A DNA stretch of 64,000 bases from CAYOUV01 sp964407265. Its GTDB lineage: Bacteria > Chloroflexota > Anaerolineae > Anaerolineales > Villigracilaceae. The notes below the pieces were generated by a model. That model made no database searches, was not told the DNA's origin, and was given only the letters and a program-made list of their open reading frames with translations. The stretch lies in contig CAYOUV010000012.1 of the NCBI GenBank assembly GCA_964407265.1, forward strand, positions 1 to 64,000. The letters are read 5' to 3'. The position numbers and the translations under genes were made by a program. Below, in pieces: positions 33,344-42,836 of the stretch (the stretch's first letter is position 1; every line of letters begins with the position of its first letter).

Positions 33344-35398
33344 TTATCGGCCAGATATTATATACATGAGAGCCTTACGTCCATATAAATTGATGATCTG
33401 ATATTGAGTGCCGTCGAATTGATGCCAATAGGGCTCGGATTGGAACAGGATATCCGGATTGCTGAATATATAGTCCATGCCAATTTCTTGTAGGTACAGT
33501 CCAGCTCGTCTTGATTTGAGCGCGCCAAAATATTCTGGGCTGTTGATCAACCCGTCCATATTGACGATTGTGCGTCCTTTAATAAAATAGCCAACGTTAC
33601 CGCCTCCAGTCATACCGATTATGGCACCGGGTTCGGTATTTTTTTCGAGAAAAGTTGCGACTTCCATGTATGGCTGGTTGGGATGGTCGGAATGGTATGG
33701 CATGCGATGGATGATGGTCTGGCTATATCCAAATATCATGTACATGGCCAAGACCCCGGCCATGATTTTGGCTGGACGGTCTGACGGCATCCAGTGACGG
33801 AGCCTATTACGCAAGATATCTAGTGCCAGCCCGCCGATTATCACGATCAGTAACATTTCGCTAATCCAATACCACTCTTTGGAGGCTGCATACCCCATGG
33901 CATTATATGAGAGGACGTGGATTTCGGATCCAATGGCTAAGGGCAGCAATCCCATCTCGTAAAAGGCGCGGAAGGTGCGGCGGCGATTCAACAAGAATAC
34001 CGTTAATGTGAAGAGCGTGATGGCAGCCAGGATTCCGAAATAGTACTGGTTTACCATTCGGTCGGGTTGATTGCTTGTAATCAAAGCGGAGAGTTTATTG
34101 GCCAGGTTCGTTAACAGTTGCCAGGATTGATTTGTACCTTTGGGGGCGATCCCAAAAATATCAGACAGGCTGTTGGCAGGACCACCATAAGCCCGGTCAG
34201 GAAGGGAGCCCCACCAGCGTTTGATCGAACCGCTGACCGGCATCGCGGCACCGATTACGATCTTGTTGAAAAGCATGTATGCGCCCAGCGCGCCTCCCAT
34301 GATGCTGAAATACGGCAGTCCGGTGGCGAACCAGCGTTTCCAATTGGATTTGAAATACGCCAGTGGTTCTGACTTAACCTCAGGCGCCGGGCCAATTTTC
34401 AGGACGTAGGCTGCGACCCGGCTGGCTATCACCAGCATCAGACATAATCCCCAGTCGAGCAGCAGGGCGCTGCGCGGCAGTCCGTACAAAAATGGAGAGA
34501 TGGCAAGCATCAATCCCCCAATGACAAGCGTGCTGGCGGAAACTGCTAAAAGGGCGCGAACCAATGTGGTTTGCAGGGTTAGCGCCCGGGGTGGACGGTA
34601 GAGTCCGCTGAAATAAAACAGCGGTATTCGTAGAACCAGCGCCAGCACGATCATTACCAGCATGGCATCGCTATAACCAAAATACATCGGCATGCCCAAA
34701 CGAAGGAAGAAGCTGATGATTATGCTGGAGGGAATAATTAATAGATCCAACATCAGGTAGTAGCGAATTGGGCTACCGCGAAAGACGATCCAGAAACCGA
34801 TCAGGGTCACTAAAAAAACAGTATCCAGTCGACTGAAAAGCAGAAAAATTCCAGCCAGTGCCAGAACAGTGATCTGTTTGGAGCTAACCGGTTCTGTGCG
34901 CCATTTCCGTTCGAAGGATTGCAATAAATACAAAAATAGGACCATCGCGAATATCGTTAAGCCGGATTCAAGTCCGAGCTGCGTGATGGTCTTGTGGATG
35001 TACATGTTGAATGTCCAGTAAGAAGCAATCAGTATACCGGCAAATTCCGAGAGCGTCCGTCTTCCGAGGCGGTAAAGCAAAACTCCGGTGGCTGCGCTCA
35101 AGCCGGCCATGACCATCACCAGAATACGCAAAGGAAGAATCAGGTCGAAACGCGCCAGGGCAAAGATGGGTATGCACACCAGCAGCCATAATGGGTGGTA
35201 GCCATTGGTCGGGTTGATGCCATCGAAAGTTATTCCATGGCCCTCGGTAATGTTCTGGGCCACTTTAAAGTAGTAGAAAGCATCGTCGCGTGTAAACCAT
35301 TTATTTGGAAAGTTGTGGGCTTGAGATAGTGCTGCATACAAGTGCACGCCCAAGACGACAACGATCAGAAGAATCTCAAACCACTTAAAGCGTTTCAT
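33344..35398 (-). CDS. GT-C-type membrane glycosyltransferase
   Basis: This 684-residue protein has an N-terminal helix followed by a loop with T-R-D-D-A-F-Y-Y-F-K, the acidic pair expected in the first external loop of GT-C enzymes that use polyprenyl-phosphate sugars. About a dozen membrane helices follow. The last about 110 residues form a soluble domain on the outer face (N-T-E-P-G-A-I-I-G-M onward). It resembles the broad dolichyl-phosphate-mannose/ArnT-like superfamily. It lies between an MDR dehydrogenase and a lipoprotein gene on the same strand. Sugar and acceptor unknown. Confidence 0.78.
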   Translation of the reverse strand: MKRFKWFEILLIVVVLGVHLYAALSQAHNFPNKWFTRDDAFYYFKVAQNITEGHGITFDGINPTNGYHPLWLLVCIPIFALARFDLILPLRILVMVMAGLSAATGVLLYRLGRRTLSEFAGILIASYWTFNMYIHKTITQLGLESGLTIFAMVLFLYLLQSFERKWRTEPVSSKQITVLALAGIFLLFSRLDTVFLVTLIGFWIVFRGSPIRYYLMLDLLIIPSSIIISFFLRLGMPMYFGYSDAMLVMIVLALVLRIPLFYFSGLYRPPRALTLQTTLVRALLAVSASTLVIGGLMLAISPFLYGLPRSALLLDWGLCLMLVIASRVAAYVLKIGPAPEVKSEPLAYFKSNWKRWFATGLPYFSIMGGALGAYMLFNKIVIGAAMPVSGSIKRWWGSLPDRAYGGPANSLSDIFGIAPKGTNQSWQLLTNLANKLSALITSNQPDRMVNQYYFGILAAITLFTLTVFLLNRRRTFRAFYEMGLLPLAIGSEIHVLSYNAMGYAASKEWYWISEMLLIVIIGGLALDILRNRLRHWMPSDRPAKIMAGVLAMYMIFGYSQTIIHRMPYHSDHPNQPYMEVATFLEKNTEPGAIIGMTGGGNVGYFIKGRTIVNMDGLINSPEYFGALKSRRAGLYLQEIGMDYIFSNPDILFQSEPYWHQFDGTQYQIINLYGRKALMYIISGR

Positions 35399-35421
35399 GC
35401 GAGTTAGCGAAGCCTTTGTGC

Positions 35422-36453
35422 CTAATCAATTTGAAGGGTGATTTTACCAAGCTGCTGTCCGCTTTCCAGGCGTTCATGGGCTGCGCGCGCTTCTTTCAAT
35501 GGGAAGGTTTGATCGACGACCGGTTTTAACTTGCCGGCTACGACCAATGACATGACTTCAGAAAAATCTTTCAGCGTACCCATGCTAGAGCCAATGATCG
35601 AGATGTGCTTGGCAAAGATATATCGGTTGTCGATCTCGAATTTTGGACCACCGGTATTCCCGACGTCCAGGATGCGCCCGCCCTTGCGCAGGGCGCGAAG
35701 GCTGAGCGGGAAGGTCGTGCCGACGTTATCCACGACCACGTCAACACCATTTCGGCTCGTGGCTTTGTAAACGGCCTTCGACCAATCTTCCTCCTGTGAG
35801 CGGTCGATTAAAACATCGGCCCCAAGCGATTCGGCTAAGGACAGTTTTTTGGCGTCCGAACCAACGACCAGCACCCGCGCGCCAGAGTATTTGGCGATCT
35901 GAATGCTGGCGGTATTGACCCCACCTGAAGCGCCCACAACCAGCACGGATTCGCCTGCTCGCAAATTTCCACGTTTAATTAATGAATGCCAGGCGGTTAG
36001 GAAAACCAATCCTGCTGCGGCGGCGGCATGATAATCATAGCCCTCGGGAATACGAAAAAGTTGTCGAGCCGGGAGGGCGATATACTCGGCATAGGTTCCG
36101 CGCATGGTCTCGCCGAGCAGGTGCCAGCTGCGGCACAGATTGTCCTGTCCGGCCAGGCAAAAGTCGCATTCACCACAGCCCAGATTGCCGTTGATCACAA
36201 CGCGATCACCGACTTGAACACCCCTCACATTTGCGCCGAGTGCGGTTACCTCTCCGGCACCATCACAACCAAGGATGTGCGGATATTCCAGCTTGAGGCC
36301 GGGCCAGCCATTACGGGTCCACAAATCAGCCCGATTGAGGGCTGCAGCGCCTAGACGCACCAGCACTTCATTTGGTTTGGGGTCGGGTGTCGGGAAATTC
36401 CCGTATTGTAATGTTTCAGGCCCCCCGTGCTTCTCAAGCAGAACTGCTTTCAT
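35422..36453 (-). CDS. Zinc-containing MDR dehydrogenase / quinone-reductase-like protein
   Basis: This 343-residue medium-chain reductase has a GroES-like N-terminal domain and a Rossmann domain with V-V-G-A-S-G-G-V-N-T (about 175-184). The structural zinc is intact: C93-x2-C96-x2-C99-x7-C107. The classical catalytic zinc ligands look changed: Asn40 replaces the first Cys and C63-D64 stands where H-E is usual, so it may act as a quinone or enone reductase rather than an alcohol dehydrogenase. Its ATG overlaps the stop of the upstream glycosyltransferase gene by 4 bases. Confidence 0.85.
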   Translation of the reverse strand: MKAVLLEKHGGPETLQYGNFPTPDPKPNEVLVRLGAAALNRADLWTRNGWPGLKLEYPHILGCDGAGEVTALGANVRGVQVGDRVVINGNLGCGECDFCLAGQDNLCRSWHLLGETMRGTYAEYIALPARQLFRIPEGYDYHAAAAAGLVFLTAWHSLIKRGNLRAGESVLVVGASGGVNTASIQIAKYSGARVLVVGSDAKKLSLAESLGADVLIDRSQEEDWSKAVYKATSRNGVDVVVDNVGTTFPLSLRALRKGGRILDVGNTGGPKFEIDNRYIFAKHISIIGSSMGTLKDFSEVMSLVVAGKLKPVVDQTFPLKEARAAHERLESGQQLGKITLQID

Positions 36454-39383
36454 CGAATAACCTCGAATTTAAGTTCATTGGATATGACCGGCAAATTGCC
36501 AAAGACGTCAACAATTGGATCGTCGCTGATGGCTGTAGCCTGGCAGCGATAGTGGCCGGAATCTAATTGCGAGATCTGGCTTGTGTCTATCGAACCAAAG
36601 GGCAGCGCTGGCATATATGGAAAGTTGCGATAAATCGGCGCAAAATACAAATTCGATTCAGGCGAAAGTTCCGGGTCGCTGGTAACAACGAAACTGTCGA
36701 TGAATAGCGCTATGAAGTGCTGCGGGTCTTCGGTGTACGGTCGGTTTATCAAAATATGTAGGGTTGTATCCGGCTCAACCCGAAAAGGTCCCAGTCGTTG
36801 CCAGACCCAACTGTTCAGTTGACTCGGTTCGACATCGGCAAACGCCTCTGTCTGCCCCGCGATCGTGACCTGACCTGGAGAATGGTCCAGCACGCGTTTG
36901 AAATAACGGATCCAAATGTATAGCCCTTTTGTATTCCTGTTTGGAAAATCAATCGTGATATATTGGCTTTTGTAGCTATCCGAGATGAAGCCGGTCCCCT
37001 CCCAACCAGTGGCAAAGTTTACCTCATTTTGCCAACCGGGCGCTAACGACAGAGTCTCGGCTTCGATCCATGTAAAATCGGTTTTTCGTAACTGGCAAGT
37101 GAAATCTATCCTGCGAGCAGTGCCTGCTGAAAGATTCCAGGTCAGTGTTCGCGGAGGTTTGAATTGCAATGTCAGCTCCGCGGGCTCGCAGATAGCGGTA
37201 TTGAGTGTGTTTTGATCGAATTGATAAAGGTCAAAATAGGTGCCCTTCGTCACGAGGACACCGGGGAAACAGCGGATTAAACTTGCCGCAATTTGGTCTC
37301 TGATATCACGTTCTAGGCTGGTTGTCTTGTCCATGACGACTGCTGCTTTGGAATGGCCGTTTAGTTCTCCTGTCAGGTCTGGTAAAAGTGAGGCCAGTGC
37401 AACGTACTTGTGGGAGTGAGCTATTTGGCTGGAGGGGACTTTTTGCAGCATGAACATTTCCACCATCTGGTATTCGTTGTTTAACGGTTCGTCGGCTTTC
37501 AAGACTACCGGCAGGAAAATCAATGTGTCGGGGCTGGCGGCTTGTGCGATAAGCGCACCAATTTCGCGGCGCATTTGCCTGTCAGTGGCATCCGGCACCT
37601 CGTTGTAGTAAACAAACTGATTGAATAACGGAAACCAGACCAAGGGAACCAGCAAAACGGAAATTAACAAAGGCTGGGCGTTCTTGCCCAGGAAGCGGTT
37701 GACCTCATTCCAAAAAAGGAATAATCCCACCCCGATCATTGCATACACGGCTGGCAGGCCGGGATAATATACGCGCCCGAGCTGCGAATTAGTGATGACC
37801 GGAACCGGGAATATTAGTATTGCCAGCCAGAGTAAATTCCAGGCGTTGTAACGCTGCCGGATCAGAATGATGCCTGCAACCAACCCGAGGACCAGCCAGG
37901 GTAAAAGAATCGCATTTAGCAGAGGGCCTGATCGATTGTAGATAAAGTCGGATCGTAAGTCTACGAACCAGGTTTGGATGACCATGCTTGCATGGCTTCC
38001 TAGTTGATTCCAAAAGCTTCCCTTCCAGCCCTTACTGCTCAGGTCGTAATATTCTGTTCGGCTGAGCGCGTACGGGATTAGCATTGGCAAAGCAAGTAAA
38101 GTTGGCGTGATCAGAACTGCCAGCGATTTGCTAAAAAATCTGGCATCTACGCGTTGGCGGATTAATTCAGTAGTCGCCAGGAGCAGCGTTACCAGAAATA
38201 TCGGCCAGACCGTGTCGTAGGTCAACATGCCGAGTGCCAGAGCCAGACCGCTAAACCCATAAATTTGCCAGCGTTGTTTGCGAATTGCCAGCATTAGCAA
38301 TGCCAGGGTCAGGATGGGCCATAATTTTACAAAACTCTCGACATTGGCCAGGCGGCTGGCACTTATGTCGAATATGGACGACCCAAGCAAGTAGGCAGAA
38401 AGCGCAGCCAAAGGGACAGGCCCAATCTGCCGCAGCAGCCAATAAAATACAAGCGTTGCGATAATGCTTAAAAGTGCCACGGTTAAGCGGGCGGGTAGGA
38501 TGCCCGGACCCATCAGGCGCTGTAAAGGCATCTGGATGTAATAGCTGACAGGCAGTGCGTCGCGATGAAACTCCCCAGACGAATCATATTTTCCGCGTAT
38601 GCCCAAGTCAACGGCTTCCGCCGTCCATTTGGCTTCATCGCCTTCAATCCCATAAGGAATGGCTTTGAGAGCATATAACCTTCCAAAGGCGGTTAGGGTT
38701 AATAATCCCATAACCAGCCAGATCTCCGTGCTTCTTTTGATTGGGCGGGAAACAAAATCAGCTTTTATGCGTCGTTTTGAACTCCAGGCCCAACCCGTGA
38801 ACCCGGCGGCGGCAAAAAGATAGAAGATTACCCCAACAGACATTAATTTATTGGCATTCACCGTCCATTGACCCGTAAAGGCAAGATTTAGGGATGCAGC
38901 CAACAATGCCAATTCGGCAACCGACCTGGACCGAATTTGAATAGCCCGGCCAATCAGGAGCAGGCTGCATAAAATAAGTAAACTGCTGCTGGATGCCCAG
39001 ATCAGGTTGTAGTGGTCGCGAACATAATTACGAATCCAGTGCAGGCTGTAAAAAGGACGCCCCGGGAATAACGGGTTGAGCGGGATCTTGTTATCGATCC
39101 TTGGAGGAGCCCAAACCAGCGCGAATAGCAGGATTGCCCCAGCAGCGAGCGCGAGGGCAAGCTCCCATCGATACCTATCAGCGAAGCGTTTAATTTGATC
39201 GATTTTTGGAGGAGAAGGATGGGCTGTTTTTTTTGATTTCGAAGCGATCGAGGATTCTGAAGAACTCTCTAGTGCAGGTGAATCATCAGCCCATTTTTTG
39301 AATTGAGTAACCAGCACCAGGCCAGCGCTGATGAAGAAAGTGACCACAGGGACAAAAATGCCCCAGGTCATCACCATTTCCAT
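36450..39383 (-). CDS. Large GT39-like membrane glycosyltransferase
   Basis: This 977-residue protein has one N-terminal helix, a charged Ser/Lys linker (about 35-65), then about 12 more helices (about 75-600). The first big external loop carries G-I-E-G-D-E-A-K-W, the acidic pair typical of PMT/ArnT-like GT-C enzymes. A large C-terminal extracytoplasmic part (about 605-977) includes a beta-sandwich stretch (about 775-880) resembling a carbohydrate-binding module. It probably transfers a lipid-linked sugar outside the membrane. The ATG at 39383 has GGAG ahead. It is unusually long compared with ordinary family members. Confidence 0.8.
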   Translation of the reverse strand: MEMVMTWGIFVPVVTFFISAGLVLVTQFKKWADDSPALESSSESSIASKSKKTAHPSPPKIDQIKRFADRYRWELALALAAGAILLFALVWAPPRIDNKIPLNPLFPGRPFYSLHWIRNYVRDHYNLIWASSSSLLILCSLLLIGRAIQIRSRSVAELALLAASLNLAFTGQWTVNANKLMSVGVIFYLFAAAGFTGWAWSSKRRIKADFVSRPIKRSTEIWLVMGLLTLTAFGRLYALKAIPYGIEGDEAKWTAEAVDLGIRGKYDSSGEFHRDALPVSYYIQMPLQRLMGPGILPARLTVALLSIIATLVFYWLLRQIGPVPLAALSAYLLGSSIFDISASRLANVESFVKLWPILTLALLMLAIRKQRWQIYGFSGLALALGMLTYDTVWPIFLVTLLLATTELIRQRVDARFFSKSLAVLITPTLLALPMLIPYALSRTEYYDLSSKGWKGSFWNQLGSHASMVIQTWFVDLRSDFIYNRSGPLLNAILLPWLVLGLVAGIILIRQRYNAWNLLWLAILIFPVPVITNSQLGRVYYPGLPAVYAMIGVGLFLFWNEVNRFLGKNAQPLLISVLLVPLVWFPLFNQFVYYNEVPDATDRQMRREIGALIAQAASPDTLIFLPVVLKADEPLNNEYQMVEMFMLQKVPSSQIAHSHKYVALASLLPDLTGELNGHSKAAVVMDKTTSLERDIRDQIAASLIRCFPGVLVTKGTYFDLYQFDQNTLNTAICEPAELTLQFKPPRTLTWNLSAGTARRIDFTCQLRKTDFTWIEAETLSLAPGWQNEVNFATGWEGTGFISDSYKSQYITIDFPNRNTKGLYIWIRYFKRVLDHSPGQVTIAGQTEAFADVEPSQLNSWVWQRLGPFRVEPDTTLHILINRPYTEDPQHFIALFIDSFVVTSDPELSPESNLYFAPIYRNFPYMPALPFGSIDTSQISQLDSGHYRCQATAISDDPIVDVFGNLPVISNELKFEVIR

Positions 39384-39396
39384 TTAGTGCTCCGGG

Positions 39397-40566
39397 TTAT
39401 TTCATGCCTAATTCGTTGCGGCTGATGACGAGGCGCTGAATTTCGCTGGTCCCCTCGTATATCTCGGTGATCTTGGCGTCGCGGAAATAGCGCTCGACCG
39501 GCAATTCCTTGCTGTAGCCCATCCCGCCGTGGATTTGCACGGCGGCGTGCGTGACGAACATGGCTGTCTCCGACGCAAAAAGCTTGGCCATCGCTGATTC
39601 GAGTGTGTAGCGTCCGCCACTCTTCTTTGAGGCTTCTTTTGCCAGCGCGGCCTGGTAGATCAGTAAACGGGAAGCTTCAATTCGGGTCTTCATATCAGCG
39701 ATCTTGAAAGAGATGCCCTGGAACTCGCCAATTCGTTGGCCAAAAGCTTCTCGTTCCTGGGCATAGGCAACTGATGCTTCGTATGCAGCCTCGGAAATTC
39801 CAAGCGCCTGGGTGGCGATCCCAATGCGGCCGGCGTCTAACACGGTCATGGCGATCTTAAAGCCTTCGCCTTCCTCGCCAAGACGGTTTTCGGCAGGAAT
39901 CCGGCAATCTTCAAAGAGCAATTCGCTGGTTGCGGATGCGCGAATACCGAGCTTGGGTTCCTTTTTGCCGCGGGTGAAACCGGGAGTTTTTGTATCCACC
40001 AGGAAAGCAGTAACACCTTTGTGTTTCTTCTCGGGGGCGGTCATCATAAAAACCACCACGTAGTCGGCTACCGGCCCGGAGGTGACCCATGATTTCCGGC
40101 CATTCAAGACATAGGTTTCCCCGTCGCGAACAGCGCGTGAACGCATGGTCCCGGCGTCGGAACCGGACATCGGTTCGGTTAATGAATACGCACCAATGGC
40201 TTGGCCTGATGCGATTGGTGTAAGGAATTTCTCTTTCTGTTGCTGTGTGCCAAATTTAAGCAGACCGTGACAATAAAGTGAGTTGTTGACCGACATAATT
40301 ACGGAATGCGAGGCATCCACTTTTGAGATCTCTTCCATGGCAAGTACATATGCCATCGTGTCCATGCCCGCCCCGCCATATTCTTCCGGAACTTCGATGC
40401 CCATGAAGCCCATGCTCCCCATTTTTTTGATGGTCTTGGTTGGGAATTCCCCGCTTTCGTCAAATTCCGCTGCGATCGGGGCGATCTCTTTCTGGGCAAA
40501 ATCGCGCGCGGCACTGCGGATCATTTCATGCTCAGGGGTGAGAGAAAACAAAAGGTTCTCACTCAT
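39397..40566 (-). CDS. Acyl-CoA dehydrogenase
   Basis: This 389-residue FAD enzyme oxidises acyl-CoA to 2-enoyl-CoA, feeding electrons to ETF. Motifs: Y-S-L-T-E-P-M-S-G-S-D (FAD binding), G-R-K-S-W-V-T-S-G, and the C-terminal I-Y-E-G-T-S-E-I-Q-R, whose Glu position is the catalytic base of short- and branched-chain types. The ATG at 40566 has GGAGGA ahead. First gene of the 27061-40566 minus run. Chain-length preference cannot be read. Confidence 0.93.
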   Translation of the reverse strand: MSENLLFSLTPEHEMIRSAARDFAQKEIAPIAAEFDESGEFPTKTIKKMGSMGFMGIEVPEEYGGAGMDTMAYVLAMEEISKVDASHSVIMSVNNSLYCHGLLKFGTQQQKEKFLTPIASGQAIGAYSLTEPMSGSDAGTMRSRAVRDGETYVLNGRKSWVTSGPVADYVVVFMMTAPEKKHKGVTAFLVDTKTPGFTRGKKEPKLGIRASATSELLFEDCRIPAENRLGEEGEGFKIAMTVLDAGRIGIATQALGISEAAYEASVAYAQEREAFGQRIGEFQGISFKIADMKTRIEASRLLIYQAALAKEASKKSGGRYTLESAMAKLFASETAMFVTHAAVQIHGGMGYSKELPVERYFRDAKITEIYEGTSEIQRLVISRNELGMK

Positions 40567-40595
40567 ACTGTCCTCCAAAGGTCTGGGATGCGGTG

Positions 40596-40604
40596 ATTAT
40601 AGCA
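40596..40604 (-). promoter_or_regulatory. Extended -10 promoter of the acyl-CoA dehydrogenase run
   Basis: On the minus strand TGCTATAAT (40604-40596) is an extended -10 element, 30 bases before the dehydrogenase ATG. A -35 box is not evident. It is divergent from the gatC promoter. Confidence 0.6.
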
Positions 40605-40607
40605 TGG

Positions 40608-40635
40608 TTGGCCCAGCAGGGGATTCGGGTATAAT
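40608..40635 (+). promoter_or_regulatory. Promoter of gatC-gatA
   Basis: TTGGCC (40608-40613) and TATAAT (40630-40635) are 16 bases apart. The leader is about 14 bases and carries AAAGGATCC before the gatC ATG. Confidence 0.65.
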
Positions 40636-40655
40636 CGCCCTGAAAGGATCCCTTT

Positions 40656-40976
40656 ATGAACGATGAAATCAGCCGCGAAATATTCGATCACCTTGTGGAA
40701 TTGGCTGCGCTGGAATTGGATCCAGATGAAACCGAGTACCTGCGCGGACAATTAAACAACCAGTTGAAAGCAATTCACGAATTGGAAGCGATCCCGCTGG
40801 ATGCCGAAACGCCAATCGCTTCGCACGGAGTTCCTTACTCTCTGGAGATTTCTGCTGCGGTCCGTCCAGACGAGTGGGAAGCCTATCCCAATCCTGAAAA
40901 AATCATTTCTCAAGCTCCGGAAACAAGTGACGGCTATGTCGTTGTTCCCGAAATCCCGCATACCGACCTGGAATAA
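40656..40976 (+). CDS. gatC: Asp/Glu-tRNA amidotransferase subunit C
   Basis: GatC is the belt that holds GatA and GatB together in the enzyme that turns Glu-tRNA(Gln) or Asp-tRNA(Asn) into the amide form. The 106-residue protein shows the N-terminal helical pattern (H-L-V-E-L-A-A-L-E-L-D) and the P-E-I-P-H-T-D-L-E end. It is two bases upstream of gatA. Its presence implies that Gln-tRNA and/or Asn-tRNA are made indirectly. Confidence 0.92.
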   Translation: MNDEISREIFDHLVELAALELDPDETEYLRGQLNNQLKAIHELEAIPLDAETPIASHGVPYSLEISAAVRPDEWEAYPNPEKIISQAPETSDGYVVVPEIPHTDLE

Positions 40977-40978
40977 TC

Positions 40979-42562
40979 ATGATGGATTTATGTGATCTTT
41001 CTGCCATCGAAATCAATTCTTTAGTGCGCAGCCGTAAGGTATCAGCAGTTGAAGTGCTTGAGGCTTCTCTTCAGCGAATTGCGGCTGTTGACGGTGTTCC
41101 AGGGAAAGTTAATGGAGATCCCAAAGCCGAAGCGGACCGGGTTCACGCTTTTATTACCCTGACCGAAAAACGCGCCCGTTCCCAGGCTGAGGCTGTGGAT
41201 AAGAAATTATCAGCAGGCGAAGACCCAGGACCGCTGGCTGGCGTGCCGCTCACGGTCAAAGATATCTTCTGTGTGGATGGCACGCCCTCGACGGCAGCCT
41301 CTAAAATCCTGGCAAACTTCGTGGCGCCTTATACAGCCACACCTGTGGCGCGAATGGAATCAGCCGGTGCGTTTATGCTGGGCAAAGTCAATCTGGACGA
41401 GTTCACGTATGGTTCGTCTAGCGAATCTTCGGCCTTCCAACCGGCACCGCGCAACCCCTGGGATACCAGTCGTGTACCGGGTGGCTCCTCGGGCGGGTCA
41501 GCGGCAGCGGTGGCTGCAGGTGAAAGCGCGTTGTCGCTCGGCACTGACACTGCCGGCTCGATCCGTCAACCGGCCGCTTTTTGCGGCGTGGTCGGCATGA
41601 AGCCAACCTATGGGCGTGTTTCGCGATACGGGTTGATTGCTTTTGGTTCGTCCCTGGATTGTCCAGGACCCGTGGCGCGGACAGTTTCAGACGCGGCCTT
41701 GATGTTGCGCGTCATGGCCGGTCCTGACCCGCGCGATGCCACGGCAGCCAATGTCTCGGTGCCAGATTACCTAAACGGGCTGGAAAAGGGTATTAAGGGT
41801 CTGCGGATTGGCCTGTCGCCGGAATATTTCAGGATCACCTTTTTCAACGCAGAGACCGGCGAACTGGATGAGCGGGAATTGCCAGCCGAAATCAAGGCTG
41901 TCGTCATGCGTGCAGCCGGAAGGCTGGCGGAGATGGGTGCGGACATTGTCGAAGACATTTCCATGCCGCACACGCGCTATGGGATCCCGACCTACTTTGC
42001 CATCTCGCGGGTTGAGGCCGCTTCGAACCTGCACCGGTACGATGGTGTGAAATATGGGTACCGGACCTCCGAAAAAGTGGACGATCTGCGCGCCATGTAT
42101 CGCAAGACGCGCGGGGAAGGTTTTGGCCAGCAGCCTAAGTTGCGCATTCTAATGGGGATGTATGTTAGTGCGGCACAATATAGCGAGCAATACTACAATC
42201 GCGCCCTGCGGATTCGTTCACTTATCCGCCGTGATTTCGATGAAGCCTTCGATCCTCAGGGAAAATATCGCTTGCAGGCTTTGTTGACACCGACTACCCC
42301 GACCACCGCATTTCCGGTAGCAGACGTGTATGGAGACTCGGTTTTGATGCAATATGCTGACCAACTTACCGTTCCGGCCAATCACGCTGGGGTGCCGGGG
42401 ATTTCCATCCCGGCTGGTTTCGATCAGGATCAGCTGCCGATTGGAATCCAATTGCTTGGACCGGATTTCTCCGAGGAGGTATTGCTGCGTTTAGGTCGAA
42501 CGTATGAAATGGCAACTTCTGAGGCTGAGTGGCGTCTAAAGCGCCCACCTGTTCTGGGATAA
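40979..42562 (+). CDS. gatA: Asp/Glu-tRNA amidotransferase subunit A
   Basis: GatA is the amidase that frees ammonia from glutamine. The Ser-cisSer-Lys triad is clear: Lys94 in L-T-V-K-D, Ser170 in P-G-G-S-S-G-G-S and Ser194 in T-D-T-A-G-S-I-R. The 24-residue spacing between the serines is normal. At 527 residues it is slightly long because of an insertion near residues 38-55. The triad motif has Ala in place of the second Gly usually found in T-D-T-G-G-S. The partner gatB is 6 kb downstream. Confidence 0.95.
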   Translation: MMDLCDLSAIEINSLVRSRKVSAVEVLEASLQRIAAVDGVPGKVNGDPKAEADRVHAFITLTEKRARSQAEAVDKKLSAGEDPGPLAGVPLTVKDIFCVDGTPSTAASKILANFVAPYTATPVARMESAGAFMLGKVNLDEFTYGSSSESSAFQPAPRNPWDTSRVPGGSSGGSAAAVAAGESALSLGTDTAGSIRQPAAFCGVVGMKPTYGRVSRYGLIAFGSSLDCPGPVARTVSDAALMLRVMAGPDPRDATAANVSVPDYLNGLEKGIKGLRIGLSPEYFRITFFNAETGELDERELPAEIKAVVMRAAGRLAEMGADIVEDISMPHTRYGIPTYFAISRVEAASNLHRYDGVKYGYRTSEKVDDLRAMYRKTRGEGFGQQPKLRILMGMYVSAAQYSEQYYNRALRIRSLIRRDFDEAFDPQGKYRLQALLTPTTPTTAFPVADVYGDSVLMQYADQLTVPANHAGVPGISIPAGFDQDQLPIGIQLLGPDFSEEVLLRLGRTYEMATSEAEWRLKRPPVLG

Positions 42563-42827
42563 ATGAGTGAATTTGATTATCGGCCGGTAACGTCCAGCGG
42601 GTGCATGTTGGTCGGTTTTTGCTGTATCGCGGTCAACTTCCCCGCAAGATATGGGCGGGCTAATTGGTTTGGCCAGTGCAATTCCCCCTGCTCTATTTTG
42701 CTTCATCCTCCCCGTCTCTTTGGCAATCATCTTGGCGCATACCCTCGCGGCAGTCAAAGTTTATAATGGCAGGGATTTTTGTTATCCTTGGCTGGGAAAA
42801 TATGTCGAGGCATTTTTACGAGATTAA
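42563..42827 (+). pseudogene. Degraded DUF4870-like membrane protein
   Basis: Right after the gatA stop an ATG opens a frame reading M-S-E-F-D-Y-R-P-V-T-S-S, like a DUF4870 N-terminus. The convincing remainder lies in another frame: from the ATG at 42651 to the TAA at 42825 it reads a two-helix hydrophobic stretch and then A-A-V-K-V-Y-N-G-R-D-F-C-Y-P-W-L, which resembles the end of DUF4870 proteins. The middle of the family (first helix and the conserved loop) is missing. I read this as a frameshifted and shortened remnant. Alternatively 42651-42827 alone could still make a 58-residue membrane peptide. Confidence 0.45.
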
Positions 42828-42836
42828 ATATTTCTC

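Noticed and set aside
42536..42757. Minus-strand open frame opposite the DUF4870-like remnant
   Set aside because: No ribosome site and no recognisable protein; the plus strand explains the stretch better.
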